The notes beneath the pieces are model-generated. The model was not told the DNA's origin. It saw only the letters and a list, made by a program, of their open reading frames with translations, and did not search any database. This document shows, piece by piece, positions 57,523 through 64,000 of a DNA stretch of 64,000 nt. Position 1 is the stretch's first letter. Every line of letters begins with the position of its first letter. Position numbers and translations under genes: made by a program. This stretch comes from Synechococcus sp. PCC 7502. Its GTDB lineage: Bacteria; Cyanobacteriota; Cyanobacteriia; Pseudanabaenales; Pseudanabaenaceae. The stretch is from NCBI RefSeq assembly GCF_000317085.1, contig NC_019702.1, positions 1 through 64,000 of the forward strand, read 5' to 3'.

Positions 57523-58266
57523 CTAAAAGTTATAGCCAAAACCAACCAAAATTCCTAAATCTGTTGTCCGCAAAAAAGCCAGATTAGCTGCCACATTAAT
57601 TGTGAACCTGGATGATATAGGAATGTCAATTCCTCCCGTAATCATTGGACCAACATTGCTATTTAAACCCGTATTAATTGCGACACCAACTCCTACATAG
57701 GGAGCAAACTGAACATCATTAAATAGCTGCTGAGGTGCAAAATCATAGGTTACAGGAATTAAAATAGTGGCAAAGTCTCTTAGGATTAAAATCCCTGGAC
57801 GTACAGATATGGTGTCAGTCAACCCAAGTTTACTAATAATTGCAAAACTGGTACCACCGAGATTACTGCCACCGGTGAGTCCAAAATTAGCACCAACTCC
57901 AAAATAACTAGAGCCTGACCGAGTAGCTCTAAATATACGGTTACCATCACTGTCAGTGGGGGCGATTTGAGCCGTAAAGTTAGCAGAATTTTTGAGCATT
58001 TTTGCATTACCATGAGGTACATCGTTCAAAGCTACTACCCTTGATATTTTTCCCAATGGTAGTTTCTTAATAGCCTTAGCATCAACCGAAATAGTTGCCT
58101 GCATAGTTGAGAGATTTGCAGATTTGCTAATTTCATGTTGCTTAAGTAGGGTCGGACAATTATTCGCTCCGTTGCAGTTATTGGAGTTAATTGTCTCTGC
58201 TTCTACTCTGGGAATAAAACTACCTGTGACTAAGAGGGTTAAACCAATCAGAAGATTAAGTTTCAT
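57523..58266 (-). CDS. Outer-membrane beta-barrel-like protein
   Basis: 247 residues from the ATG at 58266. An AGGAG Shine-Dalgarno (58278-58274) sits 7 bp upstream and decides this start over a TTG at 58284. A signal peptide (MKLNLLIGLTLLVTGSF) is followed by a low-complexity region and then alternating Gly/aromatic strands ending in GILVGFGYNF, as in outer-membrane barrels. No family recognised with certainty. It converges on the FecR lipoprotein gene with 20 bp between. Confidence 0.7.
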   Translation of the reverse strand: MKLNLLIGLTLLVTGSFIPRVEAETINSNNCNGANNCPTLLKQHEISKSANLSTMQATISVDAKAIKKLPLGKISRVVALNDVPHGNAKMLKNSANFTAQIAPTDSDGNRIFRATRSGSSYFGVGANFGLTGGSNLGGTSFAIISKLGLTDTISVRPGILILRDFATILIPVTYDFAPQQLFNDVQFAPYVGVGVAINTGLNSNVGPMITGGIDIPISSRFTINVAANLAFLRTTDLGILVGFGYNF

Positions 58267-58419
58267 ATTTCTGCTCCTTTGCAACCCTGATAAATTATGG
58301 GATTACTTAGAACTACACTGACATAGCCATGTTTGACTTCGTGAATAAGTTGATTGATTATTCAGAAATTGTAAACGGCTGGCTCTCAATCATCTCCTTA
58401 ACAGGTTTATGCTTGATTA

Positions 58420-58929
58420 CTATTTATTGCAGTAACGCAGGTAGGTAGCGATCGCTGGGGTAAAAATCTCTAAAAGCCGAATGTAAACTTCTCTCTTAAA
58501 CTCCACCACTGCATCTACGCACTCAGAAAATGGCATAAATTTAACTTGGGTAAATTCCCGTTGATGAATATCCAGATCACAGTCAGTGGCGGGATGATTC
58601 CAATAAACTAAGAACCATTTCTGCATTTGTCCACGGTACGCTGCCATTCCTGAAGTCAGTTTTAGGCTTTCGGGAAAATCATAGTATAGCCATTCCTCCG
58701 ATTCTTTAACCAACTCGGCATCAGATATGCCCACTTCCTCATAGAGTTCTCTTAGGGCTGCGGTTTTTGGGTCTTCCCCTGTATCAATTCCACCTTGGGG
58801 AAACTGCCATGCCCCCAATACGTTAGTGCGCTCTCCTGCTAAAACCTCACCATTTTGGTTAAAGACAATAATTCCCACATTCTGGCGATAGGGTTTAAGC
58901 TTATTTGGTGATGTATTTTTAGATGGCAT
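58420..58929 (-). CDS. rppH: RNA pyrophosphohydrolase RppH (NUDIX)
   Basis: 169 residues from ATG 58929. The NUDIX box is complete: GGIDTGEDPKTAALRELYEE. The start YRQNVGIIVFNQNGEVLAGE and a Trp-rich region WLYYDFPE are RppH features. It removes pyrophosphate from mRNA 5' ends, starting decay, and may also hydrolyse diadenosine polyphosphates. It overlaps the HdrB-like gene's stop by about 11 bp. Confidence 0.9.
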   Translation of the reverse strand: MPSKNTSPNKLKPYRQNVGIIVFNQNGEVLAGERTNVLGAWQFPQGGIDTGEDPKTAALRELYEEVGISDAELVKESEEWLYYDFPESLKLTSGMAAYRGQMQKWFLVYWNHPATDCDLDIHQREFTQVKFMPFSECVDAVVEFKREVYIRLLEIFTPAIATYLRYCNK

Positions 58930-59809
58930 TGAGGATTTGTAATACGGGTTTAGTAGACACAATATGACGATCCAAGCCTAGTGTAGCAGGAGCAATTCCG
59001 ATCCCCAAACCAATTAACTGTGGTAGATGGAGAATAGGAATCCCGAGTTTTTGTCCAATTACTTTTTCCACTTCTGGTTGACGAGAATCTAAATTCAAAT
59101 GACACAGGGGACAAGGTGTAACTATACAATCTGCGCCTGCGGCGATCGCACTACTAAGATGACGACCTGCCATAGAAAAGGAAGCATTGGTGGCATAACT
59201 GGAAATGGGCCAACCACAGCACTGTACTCTACCATCGTAATAGACAGGAGTTGCACCAAGGGTTTTAAAGACATTTTCCAAGGATTCAGGCTTATAGGGA
59301 TCATCAAACCGAGTCACAGTTTGCGCCCGCAATAGATAGCAGCCATAAAAAGAAGCACATTTGAGATTACTTAGAGATCGCACTACTTTAGCTTTTAATC
59401 GATCTAAGCCATAGTCCCGAATCATCACCCACAGTAAATGTAAAACTTCTGTATTCCCTTCGTAGTGGTGGGGAGCGAGAAATTCATTAATGCGATTGCG
59501 CCGAGCTTCATTATGTTGGAGTTTATCGTTAACTCGACCGAGAACTCCTTGGCAAGTACTGCACTGGGTCATGATTGGTAACTTCAACTCTTCCGCTAGG
59601 GCAATATTCCGAGCATTGACTGTATCTTCTAAAAATTCATCGGTTTCCTTAAAAGTACCTGAACCGCAGCAGGCAGCTTTTGTTAATTCTACTAACTCTA
59701 TTCCCAATTTCTGGGCGATCGCCACGGTTGAACCATGTAACTCTTTACAAGCTCCTTTGGAGACACAGCCGGGATAGTAGGCATACTTGAGGGTTTTTTC
59801 AGTGGTCAT
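58919..59809 (-). CDS. HdrB-like Fe-S protein (heterodisulfide reductase subunit B family)
   Basis: 296 residues with two CCG domains. The first has YYPGCVSKGACKE, ACCGSGTF and TQCSTCQG; the second has SFYGCYLL, QCCGWPIS and TPCPLCH. Each domain is Cys-rich and binds a noncubane 4Fe-4S cluster in HdrB. In cyanobacteria such proteins are also called SdhC/SdhE-like and may be the membrane-anchoring subunit of succinate dehydrogenase. No other such gene is next to it. The start ATG (59809) is directly preceded by a 15-bp palindrome. Confidence 0.85.
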   Translation of the reverse strand: MTTEKTLKYAYYPGCVSKGACKELHGSTVAIAQKLGIELVELTKAACCGSGTFKETDEFLEDTVNARNIALAEELKLPIMTQCSTCQGVLGRVNDKLQHNEARRNRINEFLAPHHYEGNTEVLHLLWVMIRDYGLDRLKAKVVRSLSNLKCASFYGCYLLRAQTVTRFDDPYKPESLENVFKTLGATPVYYDGRVQCCGWPISSYATNASFSMAGRHLSSAIAAGADCIVTPCPLCHLNLDSRQPEVEKVIGQKLGIPILHLPQLIGLGIGIAPATLGLDRHIVSTKPVLQILNAI

Positions 59810-59810
59810 C

Positions 59811-59825
59811 TTAAGCTGAGCTTAA
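59811..59825. promoter_or_regulatory. 15-bp perfect palindrome upstream of HdrB-like gene
   Basis: TTAAGCTGAGCTTAA is a perfect dyad (7-bp arms around a central G). It begins one base before the ATG of the minus-strand HdrB-like gene, covering the ribosome-binding region. Could be an operator or RNA hairpin controlling translation. Confidence 0.4.
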
Positions 59826-60055
59826 TTGTTTCAAGGGCATTATAGCTTTAATGCGATCATCGCCAACAAATCAACATCAAAGTAGCGATCTCCCTAAACG
59901 TCTATATTTTTGCATCACTAACCTTAATACTTAACAAGACTTGATAGTAATTAAACTTGTTTTAGGAATTTTAGGAACATAATGTTTGCAGATCTTCATC
60001 ATTTTACGCGTAGAATTAGCAGAAGACTAACGTAAAAAATAAAATCTTTAACGTA

Positions 60056-60487
60056 GTGGAAGATTATCAATCTGCATTTCTTCAACGGCATCAAGACACT
60101 GAAATACTTTGTCAATCAGCACGAAAAGTTGCTGCTATGCACTTTGGCGGTGTTACCGTAGAATGTCTATTAAAATCAATGATCTTAGCCACATTACCAA
60201 GAGGTGCAGACAGAGAATGGAAAAATGAATCTAATAATCCTGGTCACACAATTACCAACCCAGGTCACGATTTTCAAGATGCACTAAAGAGACATAATCG
60301 TCTACGTGACAGGATTCAAAAAGTTCCTCAAGTTAGAAATTGGCTAGTTAAAGTTGAGAATCCTAATCAGCACTTCATAGATATGCGATATTCTAGCAAC
60401 GAACTTAATGATACAGACTACAAGGAATGGCATTCTGCGTATAATAGTCTTATCGGATGGTTGCAAAAGCAGTTGACTACACTTTAG
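60056..60487 (+). CDS. HEPN-like protein of a two-gene conflict locus
   Basis: 143 residues from GTG 60056. The helix HFGGVTVECLLKSMI (29-43) and the later IDMRYSS (108-114) match the HEPN pattern: H-x-G-x-x-x-E-C-x-L-K and a downstream RY. A clear catalytic Rx4-6H in the right helix is not seen. HEPN proteins are often RNases or their adaptors in defence and toxin systems. The gene is followed 10 bp later by the large ATPase. Low HIP1 content suits recent transfer. Confidence 0.7.
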   Translation: MEDYQSAFLQRHQDTEILCQSARKVAAMHFGGVTVECLLKSMILATLPRGADREWKNESNNPGHTITNPGHDFQDALKRHNRLRDRIQKVPQVRNWLVKVENPNQHFIDMRYSSNELNDTDYKEWHSAYNSLIGWLQKQLTTL

Positions 60488-60497
60488 GAAAATCACT

Positions 60498-63161
60498 ATG
60501 CAGGAAGTCTGGCAAGTATCGTTAAAGCATCAACTTATAGATATTTATGTACAGAACCCAAGTAGTGAATGGGCTGAAATAAATATTTCAACCTCTGGAC
60601 TTTTAAATTTAACGATTGTAAGCGATCGCTTTAAGGGATTATCGTTCTCACAACGAAGAGATAATCTCCAAAATGTTCTTAATCAATTTAAAATATCTCA
60701 AGGTTTTATTTCCCTATACACAGTAGAAGAAGCGAGATCGTTGAATTTATCAGTACCTCCAATTACTAATGAAAATTCTATTAATAGTTGGCAAGATTTA
60801 GCTTTATTGGCAGCAAATCCCCAAAATCAAAGACCATCTTTAGAATCTGAACTTCGCACTCCTCGAACCATCACATTTTATTCTTTCAAAGGAGGCGTAG
60901 GACGAACAACAGCCTTAACTCATGTAGCTTGGATTTTGGCTATGAGAGGGCGGAAAGTGGTAGCTGTTGATTTAGATTTGGAAGCGCCTGGATTAAGTAC
61001 GGCTTTTCGTTTAGATCCATCACCTGAATTTGGGATTGTGGATTATTTCTATGAGCGTTCTTATCAACCTGATGGAGTAGAGCCAAATGTTTTAATTACT
61101 AAAATATTTGGTGAAGTTACGATACCTGATGCAACGGGAAGACTTTTTATTGTTCCTGCGGGGGCTTTGACTCTAGACTACATTTCCAAGGTTGATGATC
61201 TACGGGCAGCCACAATTCTTGATAATGGTGAAACTCTATGGACTCTTTTTAGGCGAGAAATTCAAGAGCAGTTAAAGCCAGATGTTATTTTGGTAGATTC
61301 AAGAACAGGTATAAATGAATGGGGCGCTTTATCTCTACTACAGGCTGCGGATGAAGCAATTATATTCTTGTTCCCTAACGAGCAAAACCGACAGGGGATT
61401 GATCTGCTCCTAAAATCACTTAATTCGTTCGGCAAGTTATCAATCAATTTTGTCTTTTCTCCTGTTCCAGATCTCAGTGAAACTGGCATGAAAAAAGTTA
61501 CAGAAATTTGGAAGTTATTGTCAGACGTTATAGAAAAAGAACCAAATATGGAGCAAGTAAATGAAACTGATTATGAAATTGCTGATCCATTTATAGTACC
61601 TTATCTCCCCCCTATTGCCCTAGCAGATCATTATCCTGTAACTGGACTATTAGACTATTACAACCGAATAGCTAATTTAATTGATGAAGATAACAACCAA
61701 AAGCGTTTAGGAGAGATATTAAATACAAAGGATAGTGATGAAAGATGGAGAATAATTGAAAGCCTTAACTTCCCAGCTTTAAATGCTGCTGATCCCAAAG
61801 CTAATCTTATTGACTTATTTCAGAAAACAGCTAATTTTGAAAAGTTTTTAGATGGAAGCACCTGTCTTATTAAGGGCAGAAAAGGAACAGGGAAGACTGC
61901 GCTATACTCGCTTCTACTAAATCATGAACCAAAAGCTAAAGAATTAGCTAATGGTCGTTTAGATGCTGTAACTTTTTTCTCTGGTCATGGCACATTTGAT
62001 CAAAGCCGTCCATCGAGAGATGAGTTTCAATTTATTCATCGACAGCTAGGAGAAACTGGAACATGGGAAGCTTTGTGGAGAGCTTATTTGATTCTTAGAT
62101 TATTTCAGTCTAGACAGTTAAATTTGGCTAGAGGAAATAACATTGAGAAGTTTAATAATTTGAGAAATACTTTATCGAATCTACCTATTGGAAGGTGGCA
62201 ATCCGAGCATACTCAAGCATTAATTCAACTGACAAACGACGATAATTTTAGATTAATTGTGAAAGATGCTCTAGACTTATTTGGTGAGCAAAAAATCCAG
62301 ATAAATCAGACTATTTGGATCTTGTATGATGATTTAGATGAAGATTTTTCTGAGAAAAATGGGGTTAGAGAGCAAGCATTAACTGGTCTATTTCAACTTA
62401 TTCAAGCTTGTGACGCTCGCCGATTAACTTCAGTTAGATTTAAGATTTTCATACGTGAAGATATTTGGAATCGCTTAAACTTTGACAATAAAAGTCATTT
62501 TAATGGACGTGATCTTCTTCTAAAGTGGACGAGAGTTGATTTCTTACGCCTTGCCTTACGACAAGCTATGCAATCAAGAGCCTTCAAAAATTTAGTGGAT
62601 ATGACCTCACCTATTGAAAATATTGATACTGCCACTGAAGAAAATTTAAATAAAGCACTGGATTTACTGTGGGGTGTGCGTAGAAGAACTGGTACTAAGG
62701 CTAAGTATGTTCATAGATGGGTTTATGAACGCCTATCAGATTTAAGCGGCGCTACTTTCCCTCGAAGTTTAAGTGTATTACTTCAGGGAGCAAAAGAACA
62801 TGAACTCAGTTACAAGGGACAAGCATCATTAAAATCACCATCTGATCGGTTAATTCGTGGTACATCTTTAGAGAGAGGTCTAGAAAAAGCGTCTGAAGAA
62901 CGTTGTGATGCAATTAGACAAGAGTATCCAGACTTAGAAAGATTTTTTGAATCTTTAGAAGGTGTTCCAGCATTGCCTACCAAAGAAGAACTTTATGTAG
63001 TATGGCAACAAAGTTATCTAGATTCATATCCTGACTTTGATAACTTTTCTGGTTTTTTGAGCGATATAGGATTAGCTAAATGGCGTGAAAAAGAGATTCG
63101 ATATGGCTTTGCCGATATCTATGTATATGGATTCAAAATGATTCGGAAGGGTGGAAGATAA
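60498..63161 (+). CDS. Large double-NTPase protein (KGGVGR plus P-loop ATPase)
   Basis: 887 residues. An N-terminal region (about 27-80) has VSDRFKGLSFSQRR, like the V-S-D-x-F-x-G-x-S of BolA folds. A ParA-like NTPase follows with KGGVGRTT (131-138), VDLDLEAPG and DSRTGINEWG; the Walker Lys is Arg, as in the KGGVGR group. A second P-loop NTPase has GRKGTGKT (460-467) and Walker B WILYDDLDED (607-616). The last ~230 residues are helical, without a known motif. This architecture is known from predicted bacterial conflict systems. It is coupled to the HEPN gene. Confidence 0.85.
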   Translation: MQEVWQVSLKHQLIDIYVQNPSSEWAEINISTSGLLNLTIVSDRFKGLSFSQRRDNLQNVLNQFKISQGFISLYTVEEARSLNLSVPPITNENSINSWQDLALLAANPQNQRPSLESELRTPRTITFYSFKGGVGRTTALTHVAWILAMRGRKVVAVDLDLEAPGLSTAFRLDPSPEFGIVDYFYERSYQPDGVEPNVLITKIFGEVTIPDATGRLFIVPAGALTLDYISKVDDLRAATILDNGETLWTLFRREIQEQLKPDVILVDSRTGINEWGALSLLQAADEAIIFLFPNEQNRQGIDLLLKSLNSFGKLSINFVFSPVPDLSETGMKKVTEIWKLLSDVIEKEPNMEQVNETDYEIADPFIVPYLPPIALADHYPVTGLLDYYNRIANLIDEDNNQKRLGEILNTKDSDERWRIIESLNFPALNAADPKANLIDLFQKTANFEKFLDGSTCLIKGRKGTGKTALYSLLLNHEPKAKELANGRLDAVTFFSGHGTFDQSRPSRDEFQFIHRQLGETGTWEALWRAYLILRLFQSRQLNLARGNNIEKFNNLRNTLSNLPIGRWQSEHTQALIQLTNDDNFRLIVKDALDLFGEQKIQINQTIWILYDDLDEDFSEKNGVREQALTGLFQLIQACDARRLTSVRFKIFIREDIWNRLNFDNKSHFNGRDLLLKWTRVDFLRLALRQAMQSRAFKNLVDMTSPIENIDTATEENLNKALDLLWGVRRRTGTKAKYVHRWVYERLSDLSGATFPRSLSVLLQGAKEHELSYKGQASLKSPSDRLIRGTSLERGLEKASEERCDAIRQEYPDLERFFESLEGVPALPTKEELYVVWQQSYLDSYPDFDNFSGFLSDIGLAKWREKEIRYGFADIYVYGFKMIRKGGR

Positions 63162-63165
63162 ATGT

Positions 63166-63235
63166 AGGGAGGCTTGCGCCCCCTATAAAAGCTAGTTCTA
63201 ACTCCCACCGATAAGTGCAACATCGCGGGAGTTAG
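63166..63235. repeat. Two hairpins after the NTPase gene
   Basis: Directly after the stop: AGGGAGGC (63166-63173), loop TTGC, GCCCCCT (63178-63184), with one bulged A. Then CTAACTCCC (63198-63206) and GGGAGTTAG (63227-63235), which enclose a second pair CGAT/ATCG. They may end or protect the HEPN-NTPase transcript. No T-run follows. Confidence 0.5.
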
Positions 63236-63287
63236 CTTCAAAGGCTGCATTATCACCATTCCAACCATTCGCTAACAGTAAAAATGC

Positions 63288-63521
63288 TCAAAATTTAACA
63301 GCAACTTTCTCTATAGGTTCCACAATCCAAAACTTGATTATAGACTGGCGATCTATATCTAAACGGGCTGACTCTCGATCAATTGCCGAAATCATCCACT
63401 AAGGCAAATCAACAGAAATAGGCTGAGTTTCTAAAGCAGGACGTTTTAATGTGGATAGATCGAATAAATCTAAGATATCTTCACCATCATCAAACTTTTT
63501 ATCCAACTCTTCAGCTTTCAT
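63288..63521 (-). pseudogene. Decayed BrnA/CopG-type antitoxin
   Basis: Reading from ATG 63521: MKAEELDKKFDDGEDILDL and so on, then an in-frame TAG (63401-63399) at codon 41, then WMISAIDRESARLDIDRQSI to a TGA at 63290-63288. A ribbon-helix-helix antitoxin would have Lys (AAG) where TAG now stands. It overlaps the brnT remnant by 11 bp, as in normal toxin-antitoxin pairs. Broken by one point change. Confidence 0.75.
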
Positions 63522-63690
63522 ATAGCTTCACCTCATTTTCGCGCGATCACCTTACAGAAATAATCCTAACCACAGAACCTCGATAAGTCACAATTGCTGA
63601 CTAGTTTTTGCCGTCAATCTTGCCAATGATCATAAAACGAGGCTTGTCTGTTGATAAAGTTTAGATTTCAACCCTATAGAGTGTATTTGA
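63511..63690 (-). pseudogene. Decayed BrnT-type toxin, C-terminal part
   Basis: Minus-strand reading gives DKPRFMIIGKIDGKN, then stop, then SAIVTYRGSVVRIISVR, stop, then SRENEVKLYES and a TGA at 63513-63511. In-frame stops are at 63663-63661, 63603-63601 and 63549-63547. The sequence has the BrnT C-terminal hallmark RGSVVRIIS-R-SRENEVKLYE. The N-terminal toxin half is missing, and a transposase gene begins at the other side, so an IS may have interrupted it. Confidence 0.72.
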
Positions 63691-63693
63691 GAT

Positions 63694-64000
63694 CTAGTTT
63701 TCTGCAAGCCTGATGAGCAATAGCCTGAGGAAACAGAGATTCAATTTTGTTGAAGCATTAAATAGAGTTTTCTCAAAGTTCTTAACTAAAATCTTACATC
63801 TTTCAACCCAAGCATTCGACCTTTCAATTACCCATCTTGCCTTGATAGGGACAAACCCAGACTTTCCAACTGATGCTTTTTCTGCTTTAGTGGGCTTGTC
63901 CGATAGTTCAAACTTGATTTTGCTCATAATTTGAGGGTAAATCTTCTCTAGCTCCTGCCTAATGCGGTCTGGATGATACCCGTTATCCAGCAAAATTGTA
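63694..64000 (-). mobile_element. IS5-like transposase, C-terminal part, cut by window edge
   Basis: The frame is open to the window end, so the start is outside. The visible protein of about 100 residues has DNGYHPDRIR (DDE domain strand), then KARWVIERSNAWVERCKI with the catalytic Glu region, as in IS5/IS1031-type transposases. It ends at TAG 63696-63694. The possible IS end GAGTGTATTTGAGATC lies at about 63679-63694. Confidence 0.8.

Noticed and set aside
1-64000. CRISPR array
   Set aside because: No series of regularly spaced direct repeats was seen anywhere in the window.

Overview
The window is a gene-dense stretch of a cyanobacterial chromosome. Evidence for this: the octamer GCGATCGC (HIP1) recurs throughout, DNA polymerase III alpha is a split-intein gene, and many genes belong to photosynthetic or cyanobacterium-specific families (BciB, BtpA, Tic20, CRR6, NblB-like HEAT protein, several cyanobacterial DUFs). 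The composition is AT-rich and genes are short-spaced. A Pseudanabaena-like lineage would fit, but this is a guess from general appearance. No rRNA, tRNA or CRISPR array was recognised.

Layout. 1-5.7 kb: dnaA with two near-consensus DnaA boxes, then bciB, plsY, a DUF3086 protein and NAD kinase on the minus strand. 5.9-12 kb: a CtpE-like P-type ATPase with a downstream small membrane protein, a Cys-rich small protein, lpxC and a conserved 561-residue protein. 12-15.6 kb: a small protein, Tic20, a DppB-like permease and purD. 16-21.4 kb: a compact plus-strand run leuS / membrane protein / dnaE C-terminal half led by a split intein / mobA. 21.4-25.5 kb: pstSCAB phosphate transporter on the minus strand, with a clear four-repeat Pho box and a hairpin between pstS and pstC. 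25.6-29 kb: clpC followed by an orphan minC.

29.5-36 kb: a TPR protein, a PAS-PAS-GGDEF-EAL protein, a secreted 5'-nucleotidase, a GHL10-type secreted hydrolase and a TMEM175-like channel. 36.5-41.4 kb: thiO, lepB, an NblB-like HEAT protein, DUF3119, a glutamine amidotransferase and aroK. 41.5-47.4 kb: a group 2 sigma factor with a branched terminator, btpA, a short isocitrate dehydrogenase with NADP-type residues, an NnrU/Z-ISO-like protein and xth. 47.5-59.8 kb: a HAMP-PAS-SpoIIE phosphatase, a tandem ComFB protein (predicted c-di-nucleotide receptor), rdgB, a CNB-DUF1003 protein, an HNH cassette, crr6, an rRNA pseudouridine synthase, a FecR lipoprotein, a beta-barrel-like protein, rppH and an HdrB-like Fe-S protein.

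60-64 kb is the accessory edge. It holds a two-gene unit encoding a HEPN-like protein and an 887-residue double P-loop ATPase (BolA-like N-terminus, KGGVGR NTPase, second GxxGxGKT NTPase). This is the best candidate in the window for an uncharacterised conflict or defence system. Next to it lie a decayed BrnT/BrnA toxin-antitoxin pair with in-frame stops and the end of an IS5-like transposase that runs off the window, possibly inserted into brnT.
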